From positions 124,001-188,000 of the forward strand of contig CAYJLF010000006.1 in NCBI GenBank assembly GCA_964371055.1: a stretch of DNA of 64,000 nt. The letters are read 5' to 3'. Of the stretch, positions 7,642 to 15,834 are shown piece by piece. Within the stretch, counting starts at the first letter, position 1. Each line of letters starts with the position of its first letter. The notes beneath the pieces are model-generated. The model saw nothing but the letters and a program-made list of their open reading frames with translations, was not told where the DNA came from and searched no databases. Position numbers and translations under genes: made by a program. The DNA comes from CAYJLF01 sp964371055 (GTDB taxonomy: Bacteria; Eisenbacteria; RBG-16-71-46; CAIMUX01).

Positions 7642-8802
7642 ATGATGCATGCCAACCGACTTCTTTCCATGGAGTTAGCGGATCGCCAGTCGGCCTTCCT
7701 CTGGGGCCCGCGCAAGACCGGGAAGAGCTCCTTCCTCCGGGCCTGGTTCCCGGAGAGCGTCCGGCTGGACCTCTTGCAGACCGACCTCATGCTGGAGTTG
7801 ATCCGGCGCCCTGCGCTCCTGCGGGAGCGCCTCCAGGCGCTGCCACCGGCGCAGCCTCTCCACCCGGTGATCCTCGACGAAGTGCAGAAGGTCCCCCAGC
7901 TGATGGACGAGATCCACTGGCTGATCGAGAACACGGACCTGCGGTTCGTCCTCTGCGGCTCCAGCGCTCGGAAGCTCAAGCGGAGCGAGACCAACCTGCT
8001 CGGCGGACGCGCCTGGCGTTACGAGATGTTTCCGCTGGTCTCGACCGAGGTCCCGGAACTCGACCTCCTCCAGGCCCTCAACCGCGGGCTGCTGCCGGCG
8101 CACTACCTGCAGGCGAACTACCGACGTTCGCTCCGCGCCTACCTGCAGGACTACCTCAAGGAGGAGGTCTTCGCCGAGGGCCTGACCCGGAATGCGCCCG
8201 CGTTCTCCCGTTTCTTCGACGCCATGGGGTTCTCACACGGCGAGCTCACCAACTACGCGAACATCGCGCGGGACTGCGGCGTGGACGCCAAGACCGTCAG
8301 GGAGTACTACCAGATCCTCGTCGACACGCTGCTCGGCATACGCATCGAACCGTACAAGCGCAGCCAGGGCCGGCAGGTCATCACGCGAGCGGCCAGGTTC
8401 TACCTCTTCGACGTCGGCGTCGCCGGGGCACTCACCGGTCGGACTGTCCGCGAGGAGCGGGGAGAGGACTTCGGCCGGGCGTTCGAACACTTCATCCTCA
8501 TGGAGATCCTCGCCCACCGCTCCTACAAGGAACTGCACTACGACGTCAATTTCTGGCGGACCGCCTCTGGTCTGGAGGTCGACTTCATCCTCGGCGGGGG
8601 GGAGGTTGCCGTGGAAGTCAAAGGGGTAAGCCGTGTCGACGGCTCGGATTTCCGGGGCCTCCGGGCGTTCGCCGAGGAGAACCACCCGCGCCGGGCGATC
8701 GTGGTGTGCAACGAGCCGCAGCCGAGGATGCACGCCGGCATCGAGGTGCTGCCCTGGCGCGAGTTCCTCCGCAGGCTCTGGAGCGGTGAGGTGGTGACCT
8801 AG
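7642..8802 (+). CDS. AAA_14 / DUF4143 family ATP-binding protein
   Basis: 386 residues from ATG 7642 (CAGGAG 11 nt upstream; a second ATG follows directly). Walker A is LWGPRKTGKSSF, Walker B VILDEVQKVP, and a sensor-like strand is FVLCGSSARKL. The C-terminal DUF4143 part ends in a PD-(D/E)xK-like core: SGLEVDFILGGGEVAVEVKGVSR. Members of this family are common accessory ATPases near toxin-antitoxin and mobile genes; their substrate is mostly unknown. It is complete, transcribed away from the dnaE2 relic, and has a second, divergent family member at 25.2-26.6 kb. An open frame continues upstream into the relic but carries no family sequence. Confidence 0.88.
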   Translation: MMHANRLLSMELADRQSAFLWGPRKTGKSSFLRAWFPESVRLDLLQTDLMLELIRRPALLRERLQALPPAQPLHPVILDEVQKVPQLMDEIHWLIENTDLRFVLCGSSARKLKRSETNLLGGRAWRYEMFPLVSTEVPELDLLQALNRGLLPAHYLQANYRRSLRAYLQDYLKEEVFAEGLTRNAPAFSRFFDAMGFSHGELTNYANIARDCGVDAKTVREYYQILVDTLLGIRIEPYKRSQGRQVITRAARFYLFDVGVAGALTGRTVREERGEDFGRAFEHFILMEILAHRSYKELHYDVNFWRTASGLEVDFILGGGEVAVEVKGVSRVDGSDFRGLRAFAEENHPRRAIVVCNEPQPRMHAGIEVLPWREFLRRLWSGEVVT

Positions 8803-8872
8803 CACGCGACTGCGCGGGTGGGGCGCCCGCGATTTCGCTCAGAGACCTGATCAACGTCGGGCCCCGAACCGG

Positions 8873-9465
8873 CCATGTTGGCCCGGTTCTCGTTGCACGC
8901 GGCGCAGAGTGTCGCGGCTCTTGATCGGGAGGCGCTGGAGCGCCTCTGCCGCTGCGGATTGCGGGCTCCGTTCTCGAGTGAGCGCCTCTCGCGGCGACCG
9001 GATGGGAACGTGGCGTACCAGCTGCGCCGACCCTGGCCGCACGCCGGAGGGCATACCTATCTTGTGCTCGATCCGCTCGACTTCCTCCGCCGTCTGGCGG
9101 CGCTCGTCTCGTTCCCCCGCTCCCACAGCGTACGCCGGCGGCGTCTTCGCGAACCGCAGTCGCTGGCGGAGTAGGAGACCGGGCCCGCCGACGGGAGCGA
9201 CGAGGGAGACGCCTGCCCAGGAGAGCCCCTCCCCCGACCTCCGCCGTCAGACCGCCCGGCATTCCGCGCCGTGCCCCGGAACGCAGAGGACTCCCTCGTC
9301 ACGACCGCCCCGGGAATCTCACACCAGGCTGGTGGGTCGGAGCACGCCACGATTCCGCGTTCTCGACCGAAGTCCCGGGGTTTCGGGCATCCAGGCGGGA
9401 CGGCCGGGTGCCGGAGGCCCGCTTTGCGGTGAGTTCCGCGGCCTGTCGTCCCGCCTTGATCCGGC
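8873..9465 (+). mobile_element. IS91-like transposase relic A with element tail
   Basis: 8873-9125 encodes a middle section of an IS91-type (Y2_Tnp-like) transposase: MLARFSLHAAQSVAAL, ALERLCRCGLRAPFS, HTYLVLDPLDFLRRLAAL. A frameshift near 9125 moves the next piece (GVFANRSRW) to another frame. The Cys-rich C-terminal part present in relic B is absent. From ~9180 to 9465 the sequence is non-coding and matches the tails of relics B and D, for example GGCATTCCG at 9258 and the GGGCGGGACGGCCGG-like stretch near 9395. There is no intact reading frame, so this element is dead. Confidence 0.7.
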
Positions 9466-9579
9466 CGCAGTGGCAGACGTGACTCCCGTGGAGCCGCGAC
9501 CCGAACAGCAGCGGAGACGGATAGGCCGATCGACCATCCTATCGGCCGGTGGAGCCGGACACCAGTGGGGCTTCCAGCA

Positions 9580-10152
9580 TTACTCGCGACGACAGGGCCT
9601 TTCTGAATCGCATGAGCATGGAGCCGCATCCGTGGCAGCAAACGACCTCGGCGTGCCGCGTGCGTCCAGTGCAATGGCGCAACACGCGGACAGCTCCTGA
9701 TGAAAGCGTTCGCGCGCCCGCTGGACCTGCGCCTTGATCGTGGATCGCGGGACTCCCATCGCATCAGCGATCCTGGCCTGTGACTCGCCCTGGAGGTCCA
9801 CCCGTCGAAGCAGCCCTTGATCCGCCGACGACAGTCGATCCAGCAGCGGCTGCACACACTGCGACAGCTCTTCGAGTGCCGAGACCTCGTCCTCCACCAG
9901 CGGGGTCGGCTCCTCACCGGACAGTTCCGCCATCGGCGGCGAAGCTCGACGGTATCGGTCGATGATCTCTCGCCTGGCGACGGTGAACATCCACGCGGGA
10001 CCACGACCTGCTTTGATCACTTCTCGATCCCGCACGAACTTCAGCAGCACGTCCTGGGTGATGTCGTCAGCAACTTCATCGGATCGCACCCGCCTGCGAA
10101 CAAACGCGCGTAAGCGACTCAAGAACGCCGGCGTGATGTCTGCATCGCTCAT
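9580..10152 (-). CDS. sigZ: SigZ-like ECF RNA polymerase sigma factor
   Basis: 190 residues. Region 2 is seen as FLSRLRAFVRRRVRSDEVADDITQDVLLK and WMFTVARREIIDRYRR. Region 4 is LSSADQGLLRRVDLQGESQARIADAMGVPRSTIKAQVQRARERF. The tail is Cys-rich (SACCAIALDARG, then CSCDSERPC), and a CC near this position is a feature of SigZ-type factors. ATG 10152 has GGAGG 7 nt upstream, and that site lies inside the end of the preceding 87-residue gene. It is the last gene of a three-gene operon with a DUF2703 protein. The Cys tail and the Cys-rich partner suggest metal or thiol sensing, which is inference. No anti-sigma gene is seen nearby. Confidence 0.85.
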   Translation of the reverse strand: MSDADITPAFLSRLRAFVRRRVRSDEVADDITQDVLLKFVRDREVIKAGRGPAWMFTVARREIIDRYRRASPPMAELSGEEPTPLVEDEVSALEELSQCVQPLLDRLSSADQGLLRRVDLQGESQARIADAMGVPRSTIKAQVQRARERFHQELSACCAIALDARGTPRSFAATDAAPCSCDSERPCRRE

Positions 10153-10154
10153 CG

Positions 10155-10418
10155 CTACACCTCCGCCTGCCCCGGCCCCGGGCACGACCTGGCGCCAACG
10201 TGGACGTGGTCATTCGCGACCACCACCATGGCGATATGAAACCGGTCCGAGCCCAATACGCATCGGGGAACCTGTCGAGCAAGGTCATTCACCGTGGAAT
10301 CCACCGTGTGAGCCTCCGTTGTGTGTCCATCAGATAGGAGGAATGCGCTGATGCCGGCGACCATTGAGGCCGTCGGCACCAGCGTATCGATGTCGTGAAC
10401 TGCCTGGATCAACGACAT
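10155..10418 (-). CDS. Small unknown protein between the DUF2703 and SigZ-like genes
   Basis: 87 residues from ATG 10418. The case for a real gene is its fit: the start overlaps the end of the DUF2703 gene by 10 nt (ATGTCGTTGA), and its TAG stop leaves only 2 nt before the sigma-factor ATG, whose ribosome binding site it contains. The protein begins MSLIQAVHDIDTLVP and has a central stretch ASMVAGISAFLLSDG, then RFHIAMVVVANDHVHVG, and ends Pro/Gly-rich. It has two mildly hydrophobic segments and no Cys cluster (Cys only in VPRCVL and RSCPG). I do not recognise a family. Confidence 0.6.
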   Translation of the reverse strand: MSLIQAVHDIDTLVPTASMVAGISAFLLSDGHTTEAHTVDSTVNDLARQVPRCVLGSDRFHIAMVVVANDHVHVGARSCPGPGQAEV

Positions 10419-11155
10419 CCGCAGGGCTGCCTGTTGTTTACCGGTGTCGCAGCGCCGGCCACCCCCTCGCCACAACATGCCGACTTGGCCGACGTATCGC
10501 AACAGGTGGTGCGATCGCAGCAGTCGTCCGTGCCAGCCGCAGCGTCGGTGGAACAAACCGCAGCATCGCTGGCACCAGCCGACTTCGACGCCTGGGCAGA
10601 CTTGGCGGCGAAGAAGCTGCGGAGGTTCGCCGGCATCGTGTAAGGCTGCGGCTCTCCGGGCGTGGGGCCTGCGACATAGGCCTTGAGCAGCGCATCAACG
10701 ATCAGGCCCTTGGGAGCTTCAAGATACTCCCGGCCCTGCCAGATCCAGACGCGGCAGTCAACGCCACCGTCGCATCCGCACAGATCGCCGCAGTCCCTGC
10801 AACTGCTCTCCTTGAACTGCAAAGCAATGTCGCGGCCGTCGATGCGGATGGTCGGGGATGAAGTGAATCGCAGTCGCTCGGCTTCATCGGCGGTGGTGAC
10901 CACGTGCTTCGACACGTTGATCTGTGTCCCGGTTTCTCGAAGCAGCCCGGCCACCGACTCGATCGCTTCCGTCAGATGCCGATCCGTCCCGGTGCAGCGG
11001 CTGCATGTGTTGAGATCGAGGGCCAGGAGCTCGATACTGAGCGTCCGAACGGTTTGAGTTGGTTTGGGTTCGTATGTCATGTCAGGGTTCCTTGTGGTAG
11101 ATCCGGCCCAGCCGACGTGCGGCATGAGTGCCAGAATGAGACAGAAGACTCGCAT
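10409..11155 (-). CDS. DUF2703-family protein with Cys-rich tail
   Basis: 248 residues from ATG 11155, which has GAGGAG 8 nt upstream and gives a short signal-like N-terminus (MRVFCLILALMPHVGWAG). An alternative ATG at 11080 gives a cytoplasmic form and fits the usual DUF2703 start better. The family core is LLALDLNTCSRCTGTDRHLTEAI, then SSPTIRIDGRDI and a CRDCGDLCGCDGGVDC cluster. The tail has many Cys in pairs (DDCCDRTTCCDTS, SACCGEG, CGCR). DUF2703 proteins are often found near metal- or arsenic-linked genes. The biochemical role is unknown; metal binding is likely from the Cys content. It is the first gene of the operon ending in the SigZ-like factor. Confidence 0.8.
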   Translation of the reverse strand: MRVFCLILALMPHVGWAGSTTRNPDMTYEPKPTQTVRTLSIELLALDLNTCSRCTGTDRHLTEAIESVAGLLRETGTQINVSKHVVTTADEAERLRFTSSPTIRIDGRDIALQFKESSCRDCGDLCGCDGGVDCRVWIWQGREYLEAPKGLIVDALLKAYVAGPTPGEPQPYTMPANLRSFFAAKSAQASKSAGASDAAVCSTDAAAGTDDCCDRTTCCDTSAKSACCGEGVAGAATPVNNRQPCGCR

Positions 11156-11557
11156 CGTGTATCTCCTCAAGAGGCCTCTGGAAGACCCCGATACGCAGGG
11201 CTCATCTCCAGAGACGCAAAACCAGCTTGCGGGACGCATCCTGCGATTACAGAGATGGGACTTCCCGTGCCTATCCTCAGCAGCGTTTGCCGGGGACTGA
11301 GACACTTGGATGCGATCGGAGTCACCCTCGCCACCCTCGTCCATGGAACCGCCCCTGGGAAGGCCCGCAATTCACGGGGGCCGATAAGACAGACAACGCG
11401 CGTGCCGGGCCTTCCATCAAGTGCGATGGCGAACGGTTGCTCGCCCATGACCTGAAGCGACTGGTTGCTGGTCCATTCGCCGGCGGTAACGGCGGAGGAG
11501 GCGGCGCAGCCCGTCCGCGCGCGCCTCCCCGCCTGAATCGTCTCTCGTCGGTCCCGC
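11156..11557. other. Intergenic region upstream of the DUF2703/sigma operon
   Basis: 402 bases without a supported gene. The promoter of the DUF2703 operon should lie near 11170-11250. A 7-bp inverted repeat, CTCTGGA (11176-11182) and TCCAGAG (11207-11213), sits just upstream of the ribosome binding site. The rest is open in several frames, as expected at this GC content, with no recognisable product. Confidence 0.4.
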
Positions 11558-12463
11558 TCACTTCGTGAGAACGACCTCCAGGTACTCGCTCGAGATGCAG
11601 AGCGGACTATCCTCATGCTGGTTCCACCGTCGGAGGAACCCGAGCAGATCCGCCGCAAGCGCCCGCTTCCCCGACTCGTTCAACGCGGCGAAGGCGCGGT
11701 GGGTCGGACCGTAGTAGGTGCGAAACACGTCGAGCCAGTGCTCGGCCGAGCGATTCCGGAAGACGAAGGTCCGGCGCTCTGCCTGGATGTTGCGGACGTG
11801 CGGTCCGAAGAGCTGGATCAGGCGCGGCTCCGATCCCCACTCCATCGGCGACCGCAGACCCTCCGGGGCCGGCAGATGGGTCCCCATGAGCCGGAAGAGT
11901 TCGCCGATGAACCCCTCCGGGGTCCAGTTGGCCAGGCCGATGCGCCCCCCCGGCCTCACGACCCGAAGCAGTTCGCGCGCTGAGCGCACCTGATCCGGCG
12001 TGAACATGACACCGAAGGTAGAGAGGACGACGTCGAACGACGCATCGTCGAACGGGAGCGACTCGGCGTCGGCGACCCGGAACGTGGCCGGCAGTCGCTC
12101 CGCCTCCGCCCGGCGTCGTCCCTGCTCCAACAACTCGGGCACATAGTCGGTCGAGGTCACCTCGGCGAACCGGCGGGCCGCCGCGAGCGTCGCGTTCCCG
12201 TTTCCGGCCGCCACGTCCAGCACGCGTTCGGTGGCCTTGAGATCGACCGCCTCGCAGAGGGTCTCTCCCACGATCTGGAGCCGCACGCCGATCTGACCGT
12301 AGTCGCCGGTGGCCCAGGTCGCTTGCTGGCGTGTCTTGATGGTCTCGAGGTCAACATTCTTCGTTCCGGGTGTTGGCGAAGACGTCGAAGTCACCCTGTC
12401 GACTGCCGGCGTCTCCACCCGCGCCTCCGAACCGGCCGTCGTCCCGGGATTGAACTCGTTCAT
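11558..12463 (-). CDS. SAM-dependent class I methyltransferase
   Basis: 301 residues from ATG 12463 (AAGGAGC 7 nt upstream). Motif I is VLDVAAGNGNATLAAARR, motif II region TSTDYVPELLEQGRRRAE, then VADAESLPFDDASFDVVLSTFGVMF and a post-core LLRVVRPGGRIGLANWTPEGFIG. This is the UbiE/Methyltransf_11 type acting on a small molecule. The substrate cannot be read from the sequence. The first ~35 residues are a low-complexity Thr/Pro extension. The gene diverges from an AraC-family regulator, which probably controls it through the repeated sites between the two genes. Confidence 0.88.
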   Translation of the reverse strand: MNEFNPGTTAGSEARVETPAVDRVTSTSSPTPGTKNVDLETIKTRQQATWATGDYGQIGVRLQIVGETLCEAVDLKATERVLDVAAGNGNATLAAARRFAEVTSTDYVPELLEQGRRRAEAERLPATFRVADAESLPFDDASFDVVLSTFGVMFTPDQVRSARELLRVVRPGGRIGLANWTPEGFIGELFRLMGTHLPAPEGLRSPMEWGSEPRLIQLFGPHVRNIQAERRTFVFRNRSAEHWLDVFRTYYGPTHRAFAALNESGKRALAADLLGFLRRWNQHEDSPLCISSEYLEVVLTK

Positions 12464-12534
12464 GGTCTTGCTCCTTGTTGAAGACTCTTGTCTCTTCTGT
12501 TCGATCAGGTCGCAACGCGTGCCCCGGCGAGCGA

Positions 12535-12579
12535 GACGTCGCGTTGACTCGCAGAGCTTGCGCCGGACGTCGCGTTGAC
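12535..12579. promoter_or_regulatory. Paired 14-bp direct repeats between the methyltransferase and AraC genes
   Basis: GACGTCGCGTTGAC occurs at 12535-12548 and exactly again at 12566-12579, a 31-bp period or about three helical turns on the same face. AraC-family proteins bind directly repeated half-sites. The pair lies in the 232-bp divergent promoter region, closer to the methyltransferase start (12463) than to the regulator start (12696). Confidence 0.6.
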
Positions 12580-12695
12580 GTGTCGCCGCGCGTCTGTGAA
12601 ACTTGATCGAACGTCCGGAATACGGCGCGGACCTAACCCGGAGTCCGCCGGCCATCACCGATCGGCCGGCTGCCGCTGCCAGTGTGAGGCCCAAC

Positions 12696-13817
12696 ATGAG
12701 TGGAGATGCCCTTTCTGACCTGCTCCGAGCCGTCCGGCTGCGCGGCGCCCTCTTCTACTACGTCGAGGGGGCCGCCCCCTGGGTGGCGGAGTCGCCCCCC
12801 GCCGCGGAGATCATCTCGGCGATCCTGCCCGGCTCAGAACACATGATCGGCTTTCACGGCGTTGTGAGTGGGTCCTGTTGGGCCGCTCTCGCTCGTGAGT
12901 CACCGATCCGACTGGAGGAGGGCGACATCGTCTTCTTCCCGCAAGGCGACGCGCATGTGATGTCCAGCGCGCCGGGGATGCGCGGCGCGGCGTCCGGTCG
13001 CGACCTCTACTTCTCTCCGCGTCCGCCGCAGTTGCCGTATGCGCTCAGCCTGCGGGGCGCACAAGTGACGACCGCGCGGCTGGACGGTGGCGGGCGCGAC
13101 CGGACCACGCTGGCCTGCGGCTTCCTCGGATTCGAGGCGCGGCCGTTCAACCCGCTCCTCGACTCGCTTCCGCGAGTGCTTCCGATCCCGGGAAAGTCGC
13201 TGGGGCAGGACTCTTGGGTGAAGACGTTCATGCGGGCGGTCGTTCTGGAATCGAATCGGCGCCGGCCGGGTGGCGAGGCGGTGCTCGAACGCATGAGCGA
13301 GATGCTCTTCGTGGAGGCGTTGCGGACCTACATCGACTCTCAGCCTCCGGAGCGAACCGGATGGCTGGCCGGGATGCGGGATCCCGGGGTCGGGCGAGCC
13401 CTGGCGCTGCTCCACGAGAGGCCGGGCGAGCCGTGGACTCTCGAGGCCCTGAGCCGCGAGGCGGGACTCTCCCGATCGTCGCTGCACGAGCGCTTCACGC
13501 GCTTTCTTGGGCAACCGCCGATGCAGTACCTGACGCGATGGCGGATGCAGTTGGCCGCGGGGATCCTCCGGGACACCGATGCGAAGCTGGTGGAGGTCTC
13601 GCTCGATCTCGGCTACGAGAGCGAGGCGGCGTTCTCCCGCGCCTTCAAACGCGAGGTGGGTGCCTCTCCCGGCGCCTGGAGACGCGCCAAGCGGAGGGCT
13701 GCGCGGCCCGGTGCGGCGGAACAGAGCATGGAGCGAATCGACAGGCCAGGGAACGCCGGACGGGCCGGACCTCGAGGCCCTCAGGCCACTCGGAACCCGC
13801 TCTCGGCCGGTGCCTGA
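12696..13817 (+). CDS. AraC-family transcriptional regulator with cupin sensor domain
   Basis: 373 residues from ATG 12696. Residues ~10-190 form a cupin-type AraC_binding domain (VRLRGALFYYVEG, EEGDIVFFPQGDAHVM). The C-terminal two-helix-turn-helix DNA-binding region is clear: WTLEALSREAGLSRSSLHERFTRFLGQPPMQYLTRWRM, then VSLDLGYESEAAFSRAFKREVGASPGAWRR. An Arg/Pro-rich tail of about 50 residues follows. In this subfamily the regulator often controls the adjacent divergent gene, here a methyltransferase. The effector is unknown. Confidence 0.9.
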   Translation: MSGDALSDLLRAVRLRGALFYYVEGAAPWVAESPPAAEIISAILPGSEHMIGFHGVVSGSCWAALARESPIRLEEGDIVFFPQGDAHVMSSAPGMRGAASGRDLYFSPRPPQLPYALSLRGAQVTTARLDGGGRDRTTLACGFLGFEARPFNPLLDSLPRVLPIPGKSLGQDSWVKTFMRAVVLESNRRRPGGEAVLERMSEMLFVEALRTYIDSQPPERTGWLAGMRDPGVGRALALLHERPGEPWTLEALSREAGLSRSSLHERFTRFLGQPPMQYLTRWRMQLAAGILRDTDAKLVEVSLDLGYESEAAFSRAFKREVGASPGAWRRAKRRAARPGAAEQSMERIDRPGNAGRAGPRGPQATRNPLSAGA

Positions 13818-13871
13818 GGCCGCGGGGCGCGCCTTCCCCCGGGGAGGGCGACGAATGGCCCGTTTCGCGGA

Positions 13872-14075
13872 TCAACCGGCGCGGTGGCTGTCTCGGAGAC
13901 CTTCGACAAACTCCGGCCAACCGATCATGAAGGTCGAGATCAGAACGACGGTCCCGAGGAGGATCATCTGCTTCCCTGCCTTGGTGCGAATCCCGATCGA
14001 GGTTCCCTCACGGAGGCCCAGGACGATCAGGGCGATACCAGCGAGTTCGTTCAGAACATTACCGATGAGCTCCAC
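13872..14075 (-). CDS. Small two-helix membrane protein
   Basis: 67 residues from GTG 14075, which has GGGAGG suitably placed upstream. Two hydrophobic helices (residues ~8-21, VLNELAGIALIVLG; residues ~36-53, MILLGTVVLISTFMIGW) are separated by a short charged loop containing GIRTKAGK. The length and layout suit a small integral membrane protein. No family recognised. It stands alone between the AraC gene and a decayed transposase. Confidence 0.6.
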   Translation of the reverse strand: MELIGNVLNELAGIALIVLGLREGTSIGIRTKAGKQMILLGTVVLISTFMIGWPEFVEGLRDSHRAG

Positions 14076-14302
14076 GGCTTCCTCCCATCATGTATATGCC
14101 AATCGCGATCGGGGAGAGTCCAGCGTACCGCGGCCTCCGGCAGCGGCCGGCGCAGACGCGCCGTGGACGGCCCGGCCGCGCGTTCGCTCGTAGTGTGCCA
14201 CACGTCAGCCGAGCGTAATCTTCAGGCGGGCATTGGATTCCTGGGCAGGGGTGGCAGCTGGGTCGGCCCGCCGTGGCACGCGGATGACATAGATTCCCGG
14301 GC

Positions 14303-14923
14303 ATGAGCACGCTTCCACTTCAGTTCCCGATCCTCACGGTGGCCGGCTGGATCAGCCGTCGGCAGCAGGACGTGATCGAGTAGCTCCAGGAGGAGAACCG
14401 GGTCCTCCGCGAGCACGTGGGCGACTGCCGGTTCCGCTTCACCGACGCCCAGCACCGGCGGTTGGCCAGCGCGGCGAAGAAGCTGAACCGGCAGACCATC
14501 AAGCGGATCCTGGCAGACCACGGGATCGAGCCGGCCTCGACCCGCCGAGAGCGCATGTCCTGGGAGGCGTTCCTCCTGATCCGTGACCGGGATCCCCTGT
14601 TCACCACGGAGTTTCGGCAGATCCTGGGATCAGCCGGGGCGAAGACGTTCAAGCTCCCGGCGCGAAGTCCGGACTTGAATGCATACGCGGAGACGATCGC
14701 GAGTTCGATTCGGGAGGAGTGCCTGTCGCCGGTGACGGCGTTCGGTGAGCGCCACCTGCGGTGGATCGTGTCCGAGTACGTGGGGCATTACCATCTGGAA
14801 CGGAACTACCAGGGTCTCGGCAACGAGCTGATCGAGCCACCGGGCAGAGCGGGCCGTGGTCGGGTGGTCTGCCGAGAGCGGTTTGGTGGTCTGTTCCGTT
14901 ACTACCACCAGCTGGCGGCATGA
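14303..14923 (+). pseudogene. Integrase-core (DDE) transposase, broken
   Basis: Starts MSTLPLQFPILTVAGW, then a helix-turn-helix linker QQDVIE-stop-LQEENRVLREHVG with an in-frame TAG at about 14381. Pieces of an integrase-core transposase follow (FRFTDAQHRRLASAAKKL; ILADHGIEPAS; IRDRDPLFTTEFRQIL; LPARSPDLNAYAE; EYVGHYHLERNYQGLGNELI). The joins near 14480 and 14575 lack the segments usually present between these blocks, including the first catalytic Asp. The final Glu region (ETIASSIREECL) remains. Terminal inverted repeats could not be defined. Confidence 0.8.
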
Positions 14924-15013
14924 CACGGTCCTGTGTCGGCACACTACGGCGTCGCCCGATCAAGGATCGAAGCGCCGTGCGACAGGTCCCGGGACCGGGC
15001 ACAAGTCGGAGGA

Positions 15014-15688
15014 CTACCTCCTCAGGTTGACGAGCCGCCGAACGTGCCTTCCCTTCTCGATGTCGAGGGTGTCCACGGTGGCCGGCAGATCGTCGTTCCG
15101 GCTGCACTCCAGACGCCAGCGCCCCGGCTTGATCAGAGTGCAGATGAATATCCCCTCTCGGTTCGTGTATACGGTGTCGGGCCGGGCCTGCGCGTTGTCT
15201 CGAGGAGCGAGAATCAGGCGGGCGCCATGAACGGGCGCGCCCGTCGCATCTGTCACCATCCCGGTAAGGATGCCGCATGCCCGGAACGATGGGTCGTCGG
15301 TCCCGCGGATCTCCGTCTTGAAGGGAACGGTGGCCGTCCAGCTTGCCGACAGGCCTGGTATGCGCCAGCGCTTCATCGCGGCGATGAGAGCCGGGCCGAG
15401 GGCCGGATTGCCGGTGGTGTTGCTGTCCACGGATGCGGAGGCCAGTTCTCCTTTGCGCCAGTCCATCTTGATCCAGGCGACCCCGCGCAAGTATGGATCC
15501 TGATCGTGAAATCGCATGATGACGTCGTGTATGTCGTCCCAGTGGCCTCGAAGATGGTCCATGAAGCACCGGACGTTGCATTCGTCCGGGGACTCGTCGG
15601 CGGCTTGGGCCAGGACGGGCAGGCAGAGGAGCGAGCACAGCAAAAGGTAAGTCGGAGCCCGGCGGCGGCGGAGCGTGGCGGTCTGCAC
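15014..15688 (-). CDS. Secreted protein with TonB-C/AgmX-like domain and a carboxypeptidase-regulatory-like domain
   Basis: 224 residues from GTG 15688 (GAGGAG 6 nt upstream). A signal peptide is present (APTYLLLCSLLCLPVLAQA). Residues ~60-130 resemble the C-terminal domain of TonB/AgmX proteins (GVAWIKMDWRKGELASASVD, LIAAMKRWRIPGL, TVPFKTEI). Residues ~135-220 form a CarboxypepD_reg-like beta-sandwich (GILTGMVTDATGAPVHGARL, DTVYTNREGIFICTLIKPGRWRL). This is an extracytoplasmic protein that may bridge to an envelope complex. No enzyme motif is seen. It stands as a single gene. Confidence 0.7.
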   Translation of the reverse strand: MQTATLRRRRAPTYLLLCSLLCLPVLAQAADESPDECNVRCFMDHLRGHWDDIHDVIMRFHDQDPYLRGVAWIKMDWRKGELASASVDSNTTGNPALGPALIAAMKRWRIPGLSASWTATVPFKTEIRGTDDPSFRACGILTGMVTDATGAPVHGARLILAPRDNAQARPDTVYTNREGIFICTLIKPGRWRLECSRNDDLPATVDTLDIEKGRHVRRLVNLRR

Positions 15689-15834
15689 TTGGATCTCCTC
15701 CCGGGCTCGCGGCCCGTGGTCAGACGTATCTGGATGCGGCCGATTCCTTGCTCGCCGACGAGCTCGTCCGCCGCGTCGTTCCGCATCAGGAGTGCGTTCC
15801 CGTGGTCTCCCGGGAACGGAGCGGACGCGCCAGA

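Noticed and set aside
11322..11561. 79-codon minus-strand frame before the DUF2703 operon
   Set aside because: Pro/Arg/Ala-rich with no ribosome binding site. It overlaps the start of the neighbouring intergenic region without coding signs.
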